Below are positions 1-5,260 of a DNA stretch of 5,260 nt, piece by piece (positions within the stretch are counted from its first letter, which is position 1; each line of letters starts with the position of its first letter). The notes beneath the pieces were generated by a model. The model did no database searches. It worked only from the letters and a program-made list of their open reading frames with translations, and was not told the DNA's origin. The position numbers and the translations under genes are program-made. The stretch is from JBGQAS01 sp964498605 (GTDB taxonomy: Bacteria > Chloroflexota > Anaerolineae > Anaerolineales > Anaerolineaceae): assembly GCA_964498605.1 (NCBI GenBank), contig CAZCHK010000102.1, positions 1-5,260 of the forward strand, written 5' to 3'.

Positions 1-54
1 CCTACGACCTTTGCGATGTCAACGCAACGCTCTAACCAACTGAGCTAACCGCCC
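1..54 (-). tRNA. tRNA-Val(GAC), partial (3' part lies beyond the window edge)
   Basis: Read on the minus strand from position 54, the cloverleaf is clear. The acceptor 5' strand GGGCGGT is at 54-48. The D arm has stem GCTC/GAGC around loop AGTTGGTTA. The anticodon stem is TTGCG/CGCAA with loop TTGACAT, giving anticodon GAC (valine, reading GTC and GTT codons). The variable loop is AGGTC and the first half of the T stem, GTAGG, ends at base 1. The T loop, the 3' half of the T stem and the 3' acceptor strand are outside the window, so acceptor pairing cannot be checked. It has its own promoter immediately upstream. Confidence 0.95.
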
Positions 55-65
55 GAAGTGACGGT

Positions 66-94
66 ATTATACATGCAAGGCTGAAAATTGGCAA
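66..94 (-). promoter_or_regulatory. Sigma-70-type promoter of tRNA-Val
   Basis: On the minus strand, TTGCCA (94-89) is followed by a 17-nt spacer and a perfect TATAAT (71-66). The expected transcription start, near 59, is about five bases before the mature tRNA 5' end. This is the best-formed promoter in the window, as expected for a stable RNA. It lies wholly between the C39-like gene and the tRNA. Confidence 0.85.
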
Positions 95-131
95 TTCGAT
101 TATTCTGCCGCTGACGCAAACGACCAATCGT

Positions 132-737
132 TCAATCGCGGACGAAGATTAATGCGCTCCCCTTTCTTATGAAAAGATTCGCTTGATCAAGCCAGATTTG
201 TTGAAGCGTGCTGGATGCGTAGCTGGAAAGGGTTCCGTTGCCGGGATCAAGGAACGTAAAAAATTCCTTCCCTGGATCGTACGCGCAAAGAACCATGTAG
301 TGTCCGACAGCGCTGGCAGGCCCCTTGTGGAAAAGATCCCGGATCACAGCCACGGTTTTCCCCCACGATACTTCGATGACGGTTGGAATCCCTTTCAGTA
401 AATTTTCGATCAGTGTGTCAAGATGAGAATAGGAGTGGTATTCGATGCGATAAGGGAAAGCAAGCTGCTTTTCTTTAACAAACCGCATCAACCCTTTGAT
501 GACCATCGGTAGCTGAAATGAAGGAATGCCAAAATACTTGCTTTTGTATCCATGACGGATGAAATATTGGTCCAGTTCATAACCGGTCGTACGATTGGCT
601 CCTGTCAGAAGATTGATCATGATGGAAAAGGAAAAGCTTGCGCAGCTCGTTGGAAGCGCGAGGGGAACGAACTGGTTCTGACCATATGTGAGCAGGTCAT
701 TTGTGGATAAATTTTGAAGAATGAGCGCATCCTTCAT
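132..737 (-). CDS. C39-like papain-fold cysteine peptidase family protein
   Basis: A 201-residue protein starting MKDALILQ. It resembles the C39-like papain-fold group by motif layout. A candidate nucleophile Cys32 sits in PTSCASFSFSIMINLL at the head of a helix, a candidate His146 in VGHYMVLCAYD, and a candidate Asp164 in FLDPGNG, which is the Cys-His-Asp order of the fold. The usual Gly after the catalytic Cys is Ala here. I see no signal peptide, membrane segment or ABC-transporter domain, so it is probably cytoplasmic and not a bacteriocin-exporting C39 transporter. The start at 737 is preferred: the frame stays open further upstream, but that part lies antiphase over the kinase C-terminus and does not look like protein. 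The ATG follows the kinase TAA after one base, so translation is probably coupled; only a weak Shine-Dalgarno (GGA) is visible. The substrate is unknown, and an inactive or non-proteolytic member cannot be excluded. Confidence 0.75.
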   Translation of the reverse strand: MKDALILQNLSTNDLLTYGQNQFVPLALPTSCASFSFSIMINLLTGANRTTGYELDQYFIRHGYKSKYFGIPSFQLPMVIKGLMRFVKEKQLAFPYRIEYHSYSHLDTLIENLLKGIPTVIEVSWGKTVAVIRDLFHKGPASAVGHYMVLCAYDPGKEFFTFLDPGNGTLSSYASSTLQQIWLDQANLFIRKGSALIFVRD

Positions 738-738
738 T

Positions 739-2136
739 TTATCCGTCCGGAAGGATGAACCAGAAGACCGAGCCCTGACCAGGTGTTGAGTCAACACCGA
801 TCGACCCGCCGTGGGCTTCAATGACCCGCTGGGAAATTGCCAGACCCAATCCTGTGCTTTTCTCGCCACCGGTTGGTCTGGCGGATAACTTGGCAAAATC
901 CGTAAAAAGCTTTCCCCGGTCTTTCTTGGTAATGCCTGGCCCCTGATCCTCAACCATGATTTTCCATGACTTGCCGAGACGTTTGGCGCGGACCTTGATC
1001 AGTGATTGGGCGGGCGAGTATTTGATGGCGTTTGAGAGGAGGTTGTCCAGGACCTGGCGCAATCGCTTCATGTCACCACAAATCTGGCCATGCGGACGCG
1101 TTTCAAGTCTGATGATTGTTTTCTTCTGGGACGCCAGCTGGTTGTTACGATAGACGGATTCCTCAAGAAATGGCGCGATGTCGAACCAAACCGGTGTGAG
1201 GATCAATTTACCGGATTCTATCCGGGTCACGTCCAGAAGTTCATCCAGGAATCCCAGCATATAATTTGTCTGTCCGATCAATTCATCGATCCACTGTTTG
1301 AAATCCGCTTTTTTTTGGACCGTTTCTTCTGAAGACATCATTTCCAGAATCATCCTGATGTTCGCCAATGGACCGCGCAAATCGTGGGCGGCAATGCCCA
1401 GGAATGTATTTTTCAGGTCATTCAACGTATTCAGTCGTTCATTCTGCTTTTCAATCAATTCCTTTTGCTCGGACAGCTCTGTGGTCAGCTTGCTTTTTTC
1501 CAGAATGATCGACAGGTGGGCTGCGATACGCTGGAATATCGTGATGTGCTCTGTTGTGTAGGAATCTGGAAACACGCTTGAAAAAAAGATAAAGCCGACA
1601 GCCGCTCCATCGGCAATAAGCGGGCATGTCAGTGAAGACTTCATCCCCTCCGCAACGATCAGCCGGGTGGATTCGGAATCAGGTTTTGATTTCAGGTATT
1701 CAATTAAGTTGTTGAGGATGCGCGGACGCGACGTGGCAATGATCTTCTCGAGGCTGCTGCCACGCAGTGCCGATTGATATCCCTTCTTGAGCTCGACCAC
1801 TTCCTGATCAGTCTTTGCCCAGCGAGCGACGATATCCTTGCCGTCTGCAGAAATCAGCGAAAATCCGATGCGATTGTAGGGCAGCAGTTTATGGAAATTT
1901 TCGTACACCTTCTCCAGGACGTCATCAAGCAGCAGTCCGGAATTGATTTGTAGCGTGATTTCATCCAGCCTCTGCTCTTCAAGGAATTGCGCCTCCAGGG
2001 AATTGGCCAGCTCTTTGAGCGCGTTTGCGATCGGGGCAAGATCACCGCGGAGGTCACGCAGCGCATCCGGGGAATAATCATGATGATGAAGCTGTTTAAT
2101 GGCAGAAACCAGCGAATCGACTGCGTTAGAATCCAT
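739..2136 (-). CDS. Soluble GAF-domain sensor histidine kinase
   Basis: A 465-residue protein with no transmembrane segment, so it should sense a cytoplasmic signal. After a short helical N-terminus, residues about 55-212 look like a GAF domain. A coiled-coil linker (about 213-245) leads to a HisKA dimerisation domain whose H-box FLGIAAHDLRGPL carries the phospho-acceptor His251. The HATPase domain has an N-box DNLLSNAIKYSP (364-375), G1 box EDQGPGI (Asp397) and G2 box STGLGLAI (428-433), all with their key residues, so the kinase should be active. It ends GSVFWFILPDG, typical of the family, with no receiver domain. No response regulator is in the window, so it is an orphan here. Its only close partner is the C39-like gene one base downstream. 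The ATG at 2136 is the only nearby ATG and sits 6 nt from a TATAAT box. The GAF ligand cannot be told from sequence. Confidence 0.93.
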   Translation of the reverse strand: MDSNAVDSLVSAIKQLHHHDYSPDALRDLRGDLAPIANALKELANSLEAQFLEEQRLDEITLQINSGLLLDDVLEKVYENFHKLLPYNRIGFSLISADGKDIVARWAKTDQEVVELKKGYQSALRGSSLEKIIATSRPRILNNLIEYLKSKPDSESTRLIVAEGMKSSLTCPLIADGAAVGFIFFSSVFPDSYTTEHITIFQRIAAHLSIILEKSKLTTELSEQKELIEKQNERLNTLNDLKNTFLGIAAHDLRGPLANIRMILEMMSSEETVQKKADFKQWIDELIGQTNYMLGFLDELLDVTRIESGKLILTPVWFDIAPFLEESVYRNNQLASQKKTIIRLETRPHGQICGDMKRLRQVLDNLLSNAIKYSPAQSLIKVRAKRLGKSWKIMVEDQGPGITKKDRGKLFTDFAKLSARPTGGEKSTGLGLAISQRVIEAHGGSIGVDSTPGQGSVFWFILPDG

Positions 2137-2142
2137 TCCTTA

Positions 2143-2148
2143 ATTATA
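2143..2148 (-). promoter_or_regulatory. -10 box of the histidine kinase/C39 unit (leaderless-type)
   Basis: The minus strand carries a perfect TATAAT at 2148-2143, followed by TAAGGA and then the kinase ATG at 2136. Normal spacing would put the transcription start at or within a base or two of the A of the ATG. No recognisable -35 hexamer lies 16-18 nt upstream; that position is GC-rich (GCGCGC). The AAGGA touching the ATG is too close to act as a normal Shine-Dalgarno. Confidence 0.6.
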
Positions 2149-2163
2149 CATACGCATCTCACG

Positions 2164-2190
2164 ACGCGCGCGGTTCCCGCAGCGGCGCGT
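2164..2190. repeat. GC-rich interrupted palindrome upstream of the kinase promoter
   Basis: ACGCGC (2164-2169) and GCGCGT (2185-2190) form an inverted repeat with a 15-nt centre. The centre holds a second small inverted repeat, GCGG-TTC-CCGC (2170-2180). The palindrome centre (2177) is about 41 bp upstream of the start expected from the TATAAT box, covering the missing -35 region. It could be a regulator site, but the arms are short and GC-rich sequence makes such matches easily. Confidence 0.3.
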
Positions 2191-2220
2191 TTGGATTTCA
2201 GCAACGCGGTGATTGCCAAA

Positions 2221-2256
2221 GAGAAAAAGAACAAGACTGAAAGCGTCAGTCTTGTT
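2221..2256 (-). terminator. Rho-independent terminator after the DUF4332 gene
   Basis: On the minus strand a perfect 11-bp stem, AACAAGACTGA (2256-2246) pairing with TCAGTCTTGTT (2240-2230), encloses a 5-nt loop and is followed by CTTTTTCTC. It lies 23 nt past the DUF4332 stop codon and upstream of the kinase promoter, so it separates the two minus-strand units. The 3' tail is U-rich only in this orientation. Confidence 0.88.
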
Positions 2257-2279
2257 CAGGGGAAAATCAATACAACCAG

Positions 2280-2684
2280 TTAGTAGGTTACTTTCCGAGG
2301 CAGCGCTTTTGCCTGATCGACCCAGCTCTTCACCATTCCCAGGGATGGCAGTTTTCGGACAAGTTTTTTCTTGGTGTTGATCTCTTCCATGGCAGTATGG
2401 AGGTTTTCCGGTTTTCTTTTACTGAGTTCAACCACAGTATCGACACCCGCTTCCTCCAAGAGATCAGAATATTCTGAACCGACACCCTTAATGCGATAAA
2501 GGTCCGCAAGGTTGACCCATTCAAGGATCAGCGCGTCACCGATGCCTGCTTTTTCTGCGATTTCTTTCCTGTTTTTTGGATTGCCGCCTTTTTCAAGTAA
2601 CGCCGCTACGGATTTGATCCCGATCGTGCTCAGTTTTTTGGCGTATTTTGGTCCAATCCCCTCAATATCTGCTAATTTTGGCAT
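2280..2684 (-). CDS. DUF4332 helix-hairpin-helix protein
   Basis: A 134-residue protein matching the DUF4332 family along its whole length, a usual size for stand-alone members. It has two helix-hairpin-helix-like units. The first is DIEGIGPKYAKKLSTIGIKS (6-25); the second is RIKGVGSEYSDLLEEAGVDT (64-83). Between them is the characteristic ALILEWVNLADLYRIKG, and it ends LPSLGMVKSWVDQAKALPRKVTY-like, as family members do. Such GIGxxxAxxL hairpins usually contact the nucleic acid backbone without sequence specificity, but the role of DUF4332 is not established and no catalytic residues are visible. The protein is lysine-rich and should be cytoplasmic. The start at 2684 is set by a near-perfect Shine-Dalgarno. 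The gene appears monocistronic, with its own promoter and terminator. Confidence 0.9.
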   Translation of the reverse strand: MPKLADIEGIGPKYAKKLSTIGIKSVAALLEKGGNPKNRKEIAEKAGIGDALILEWVNLADLYRIKGVGSEYSDLLEEAGVDTVVELSKRKPENLHTAMEEINTKKKLVRKLPSLGMVKSWVDQAKALPRKVTY

Positions 2685-2688
2685 TATT

Positions 2689-2695
2689 CACCTCC
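2689..2695 (-). promoter_or_regulatory. Ribosome binding site of the DUF4332 gene
   Basis: GGAGGTG on the minus strand (2695-2689) lies 4 nt before the ATG (6 nt counted from the GGAGG core). It fixes the start at 2684 and is the strongest Shine-Dalgarno in the window. Confidence 0.85.
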
Positions 2696-2710
2696 AAATG
2701 AATTTAACTT

Positions 2711-2739
2711 AGTGTACATAACATCGAAAAAAAAAGCAA
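2711..2739 (-). promoter_or_regulatory. Candidate promoter of the DUF4332 gene
   Basis: On the minus strand, TTGCTT (2739-2734), a 17-nt spacer containing a run of T, then TACACT (2716-2711). The predicted start, near 2704, leaves a 5' leader of about 20 nt that includes the GGAGGTG site. Both boxes depart from consensus, so this is moderate evidence. It is divergent from the tRNA-Ser promoter. Confidence 0.5.
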
Positions 2740-2777
2740 CATTGAAAAATTTCACAACCCTGTCGAATATTTAGCTA

Positions 2778-2786
2778 TGGTATAAT
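2778..2786 (+). promoter_or_regulatory. Extended -10 promoter of tRNA-Ser
   Basis: TGG followed directly by TATAAT (2781-2786) makes a consensus extended -10 element. No good -35 hexamer lies 16-18 nt upstream, where the sequence is around CCCTGT. The expected start is near 2793, leaving a leader of about 20 nt before the mature tRNA 5' end at 2814. Confidence 0.75.
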
Positions 2787-2791
2787 TTTTC

Positions 2792-2811
2792 CGCTCTGGA
2801 AACAAAGAGCG
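2792..2811 (+). other. Small hairpin in the tRNA-Ser 5' leader
   Basis: CGCTCT (2792-2797) pairs perfectly with AGAGCG (2806-2811) across an 8-nt loop, ending two bases before the mature tRNA start. It nearly coincides with the predicted transcript 5' end, so the primary transcript may begin with this stem. A role in RNase P processing or 5'-end protection is conceivable but unproven. Confidence 0.4.
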
Positions 2812-2813
2812 AT

Positions 2814-2901
<88 letters not shown>

Positions 2902-2910
2902 TGTTTTTTT

Positions 2911-2916
2911 AAGGTG
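2911..2916 (+). promoter_or_regulatory. Ribosome binding site of the DUF998-like gene
   Basis: AAGGTG lies 7 nt before the ATG at 2924 but only 4 nt before the GTG at 2921. The spacing favours the ATG. The site directly follows a run of seven T (2904-2910) after the tRNA-Ser. Confidence 0.6.
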
Positions 2917-2923
2917 ACAGGTG

Positions 2924-3556
2924 ATGAAACCAAAGTTACTTGCTTATATCGGATTTGGCGCAGTGTTGATGTTTTTTATCGCTTACATCACGGGTTCGGT
3001 GGTCAATGCACCTCCAGCATACGACCATCTGCGTGACAATGTTTTCGCGATGGTTGACCCGGACCTGCACAGCAATTACCTGGTCATTGCCCCGCTGGCA
3101 GCTTTCTTCAGCGGGTTGTGCTTTCTCGCTGTTGGTTTGTTCATTTTCTTTCCGAAAAAAGCCATCATGCGAGCCGGCGCATCGATGTTGTTCCTGTGCG
3201 GCATGGTCGGCTCTGGAATCATCTTCTTTTTTCCGGCAGACCGATCGGGAGAGAATCCAGGCAACATGGGCTTGTACCACCTGCTGCTGAGCGCTTTGTT
3301 GATGATTTTCCTGACCATCACGATCCTTTTGCTGGGCAGGGGATTTGGATGGTACAGGCGGATCAATCGATTGAAAAATCCATCGATGATCATTGCTTTA
3401 TTGATCATCGCTTGTGATGGCATTGCCCAGACAGGCTGGTCTCAGGCTGCCCAGATCGGCGGTATTTTTAACCGCCTGGCATGGATTTGTTTGCTCGTGT
3501 GGATGATTTTGGTATCACGAGCGTTGTATCGCCTCGAAAATGTCGAATTGCTATAA
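2924..3556 (+). CDS. DUF998-like six-helix integral membrane protein
   Basis: A 210-residue hydrophobic protein with six likely membrane helices, at about residues 5-23, 52-76, 83-104, 115-137, 152-170 and 183-202. After the first helix an outside-facing loop carries PAYDHLRDNVFAM. The loop between helices 3 and 4 has FFPADRSG...NMGLYHLL. This layout (helix, YxHLRDxxS-like loop, paired helices, FPxD loop, then a conserved His at the next helix) resembles DUF998, whose function is unknown. No catalytic motif, signal peptidase site or cofactor site is evident. An in-frame GTG at 2921 would add one residue; the ATG is favoured by ribosome-site spacing. The gene follows tRNA-Ser by 23 nt with no promoter between, so it may be transcribed with the tRNA. 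The family assignment is by eye and moderate. Confidence 0.75.
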   Translation: MKPKLLAYIGFGAVLMFFIAYITGSVVNAPPAYDHLRDNVFAMVDPDLHSNYLVIAPLAAFFSGLCFLAVGLFIFFPKKAIMRAGASMLFLCGMVGSGIIFFFPADRSGENPGNMGLYHLLLSALLMIFLTITILLLGRGFGWYRRINRLKNPSMIIALLIIACDGIAQTGWSQAAQIGGIFNRLAWICLLVWMILVSRALYRLENVELL

Positions 3557-3579
3557 ATGGTTCTTCTCTTGTAAGGGGT
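3557..3579. other. Convergent gene gap without a visible terminator
   Basis: The 23 nt between the stop codons of the DUF998-like gene and the glucosidase gene contain no hairpin followed by a T run on either strand. Transcripts of the two genes may therefore overlap at their 3' ends, or end by another mechanism. Confidence 0.5.
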
Positions 3580-5193
3580 TCATGCTGATGCACTGCGCAG
3601 GATAAGCGCCTCATTTCCGTATAAGCGGATGTGATCGGATTTATTAAGCGTGAAGTCTTTTCGGTGCGTGGACAGTAGTAGATCCCAGTGCCGGTTGAGC
3701 AGTTCCCTGCCCAGGAAATACTTCATTTTCCTGCGGTGAAAATTCAGCACAACGAGGATTGTTTCCTCGGCGCTTTGGCGCAGATAGGCCAGGATATACA
3801 AAGGGTCAGGCGTGAGCGGAATGAACATCCCGTCGATGAGCGCCGGGTATTTTTTCCGCAGGCTGACCAGACCGCGGTAAAAGTTGAACACAGAACCGGG
3901 GTCCATTTTTTGTGTTTCTACGTTTCTCCGCTTGTGATTGGGGTGCACTTTCAGCCAGGGTTTGCTTGCAGTGAAACCTGCATGCAAAGAAGCATTCCAC
4001 TGCATGGGAGAACGGCAGCCGTCCCGACCAACAGGAACAGGCCAGTACCTTCTCCCGATAGGGTCTTGAATTTCCTTGCGAGATACATGGATGTCCCTCA
4101 TGCCGATCTCGTCACCATAATACATGTACGGGGTACCCCGCAGAGTGAGAAGCATCGCTGCTGCAATTTTCAAACGATGATCTTGCTCAAATAACGTGTA
4201 GCGGGTCCCGATCCTCTTCGTGTCATGATTGCTCAGCACATAATTCGCCCGGGTCTGTTCTTTTAATGCGTTCTCCCAATTCTCAATTGCCCTTAGGAAA
4301 TGGGCGGGGCTCCATTTGAAACCAATCATGCTGAAGTTGAATGCCGCGTGCAGGAGTCCGGGTGCGCAGTATTGGGCGGCCTTTTCAGGCGTGCTGTTGA
4401 ATGTTTCGCCAACCGCGTAGCTTTCAGGATATTTATCCAGCAGACCGCGCAGTTCCTTGAGGAAGGATATCATCTCAGGTTGATCAAGGTCATAGACATG
4501 CGTCTGACGTTCGAAATCCCTGATGCCGAATCGATTGGCAGGGTTATCCCTGAGCTGAGCGTCCTTGTAATATAAATTAAACACGTCCAATCGGAAGCCC
4601 TGTACCCCGCGTTCAAGCCAGAATTTGAATACATCCAGCATGTACTGCCTGACTTCCGGATTTCTCCAGTTCACATCAGGCTGCTCTTTATAGAACATAT
4701 GGTAGTAGTACTGTCCCACTTGAGGCACATACTCCCATCCTTTTCCGCCAAAAACCGATTGCCAATTATTCGGTAAAGCCCCATCGGGTTTCGGGTCCTG
4801 CCAGATATAGTGATCGTGAAACTTGTTGGACCGTGATTTTTGCGCTTCGATAAACCACGGGTGCTGGTTCGAGGTGTGATTCAGCACCAGGTCCAGGATG
4901 ATATGGAGGTTGCGTTTTTTTGCTTCAGCGACAAGCCGATCGAAATCCTTCATGCTTCCGAATTTTGGATCGATTGCCAGATAATCCGCCACATCATACC
5001 CAAAATCTGCATCAGGTGAAGGATAGATAGGGGACAGCCAGAGCGCGTTCACTCCCAGGTCCTGCAGGTAATCCAGCTTTTCAATGATCCCGTTCAAATC
5101 CCCCAGCCCATCGTTATTGGTGTCATAAAAGGAACGGGGATAGATCTGGTAGATCACTCCGCTGTACCACCACGGTTTTTGATTATTCGTCAT
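3580..5193 (-). CDS. GH13 alpha-glucosidase, oligo-1,6-glucosidase-like
   Basis: A 537-residue enzyme; numbering here counts one extra residue for an in-frame GTG at 5196. It starts WWYSGVIYQIYPRSFYD, as oligo-1,6-glucosidases do. A calcium-type loop DTNNDGLGD is at 25-33. The four GH13 regions are DLVLNH (102-107), GFRLD with nucleophile Asp204, VGETF with acid/base Glu264, and SNHD with transition-state Asp325. The extra region QPDVNWRNP (172-180) is also present. A C-terminal beta domain runs from about 455 to the end. It should hydrolyse terminal alpha-glucosidic bonds of short oligosaccharides in the cytoplasm, as no signal peptide is visible. Val205 after the nucleophile is the residue associated with alpha-1,6 preference (isomaltose type), whereas maltases tend to carry Ala or Thr. 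The ATG at 5193 lies 7 nt from GGAGG, the GTG only 4. No transporter or sugar regulator adjoins it here. Confidence 0.95.
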   Translation of the reverse strand: MTNNQKPWWYSGVIYQIYPRSFYDTNNDGLGDLNGIIEKLDYLQDLGVNALWLSPIYPSPDADFGYDVADYLAIDPKFGSMKDFDRLVAEAKKRNLHIILDLVLNHTSNQHPWFIEAQKSRSNKFHDHYIWQDPKPDGALPNNWQSVFGGKGWEYVPQVGQYYYHMFYKEQPDVNWRNPEVRQYMLDVFKFWLERGVQGFRLDVFNLYYKDAQLRDNPANRFGIRDFERQTHVYDLDQPEMISFLKELRGLLDKYPESYAVGETFNSTPEKAAQYCAPGLLHAAFNFSMIGFKWSPAHFLRAIENWENALKEQTRANYVLSNHDTKRIGTRYTLFEQDHRLKIAAAMLLTLRGTPYMYYGDEIGMRDIHVSRKEIQDPIGRRYWPVPVGRDGCRSPMQWNASLHAGFTASKPWLKVHPNHKRRNVETQKMDPGSVFNFYRGLVSLRKKYPALIDGMFIPLTPDPLYILAYLRQSAEETILVVLNFHRRKMKYFLGRELLNRHWDLLLSTHRKDFTLNKSDHIRLYGNEALILRSASA

Positions 5194-5200
5194 CACAGGT

Positions 5201-5205
5201 CCTCC
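5201..5205 (-). promoter_or_regulatory. Ribosome binding site of the glucosidase gene
   Basis: GGAGG on the minus strand (5205-5201) is 7 nt before the ATG at 5193. This spacing favours that ATG over the in-frame GTG just upstream at 5196. Confidence 0.8.
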
Positions 5206-5217
5206 GCAACTTGCCTG

Positions 5218-5226
5218 ATTATATCA
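5218..5226 (-). promoter_or_regulatory. Extended -10 promoter of the glucosidase gene
   Basis: On the minus strand TGA is followed by a perfect TATAAT (5223-5218), an extended -10 element. No convincing -35 box lies 16-18 nt upstream (around TCAGAT). The predicted start, near 5211, leaves a leader of about 18 nt containing the GGAGG site. No clear operator palindrome is visible before the window ends. Confidence 0.65.
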
Positions 5227-5260
5227 ACAGCTTCATAAAAATCTGACCCGTACAAGACAT

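Noticed and set aside
738..953. A 72-residue N-terminal extension of the C39-like reading frame.
   Set aside because: It lies out of frame over the kinase C-terminal ATPase domain, whose conserved G2 box is clearly the coded product; the extension has no domain character and the ATG at 737 fits the one-base junction.
1854..2234. A 126-codon minus-strand frame overlapping the kinase N-terminus and its promoter.
   Set aside because: It starts within the terminator hairpin, is rich in Arg, Ser and Cys as expected of a frame-shifted shadow, and overlaps the well-supported kinase frame.
2904..2910. T run after tRNA-Ser as an intrinsic terminator.
   Set aside because: No dedicated hairpin precedes it; only the tRNA's own arms do, so termination here is uncertain and was not annotated.
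3384..3410. Perfect 9-bp inverted repeat CGATGATCA / TGATCATCG with a 9-nt loop.
   Set aside because: It lies inside a membrane-helix coding stretch (repeated ATC/ATT codons), has no T run, and one such match is expected by chance in a sequence this long.
2936..3423. Open frames on both strands within the DUF998-like gene.
   Set aside because: They are antisense or frame-shifted shadows of a gene with a clear six-helix pattern; their translations show no recognisable domain.
3688..4575. Plus-strand open frames inside the glucosidase gene.
   Set aside because: They are antisense to conserved GH13 coding sequence and have no supporting ribosome site or domain.

Overview
The window reads as ordinary bacterial chromosome of moderate GC content, with two tRNA genes, five protein genes and several clear sigma-70-type promoters. 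There is no sign of phage, insertion sequence, CRISPR or plasmid. The mix of a GAF-domain histidine kinase, a DUF4332 helix-hairpin-helix protein, a DUF998-like membrane protein and a GH13 alpha-glucosidase would suit a Chloroflexota (Anaerolineae-like) bacterium. That placement is an impression from protein style, not a demonstrated assignment.

Layout, left to right. (1) A tRNA-Val(GAC) on the minus strand is cut at its T arm by the window edge and has its own consensus promoter at 66-94. (2) A minus-strand pair follows. A soluble GAF histidine kinase (739-2136) is followed after 1 nt by a C39-like papain-fold protein (132-737). The pair starts from a TATAAT box only 6 nt from the kinase ATG, so its mRNA is probably leaderless or nearly so. 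(3) An intrinsic terminator (2221-2256) separates this pair from the upstream minus-strand DUF4332 gene (2280-2684), which has a strong Shine-Dalgarno and a plausible promoter. (4) A divergent region (2685-2813) drives DUF4332 leftwards and tRNA-Ser(GGA) (2814-2900) rightwards. (5) A DUF998-like six-helix membrane protein (2924-3556) begins 23 nt after the tRNA-Ser with no promoter of its own that I can see. (6) A GH13 alpha-glucosidase (3580-5193, minus strand) converges on it with a 23-nt gap; its extended -10 promoter and Shine-Dalgarno lie at the right edge.

Functionally these are separate units: translation (two tRNAs), signal sensing (the orphan kinase with its peptidase-fold partner), sugar catabolism (the glucosidase) and two proteins of unknown role. 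I found no convincing undescribed multi-gene system. The most interesting points are the kinase/C39 pair with its leaderless-looking promoter, and the apparent tRNA-Ser/membrane-protein co-transcription.
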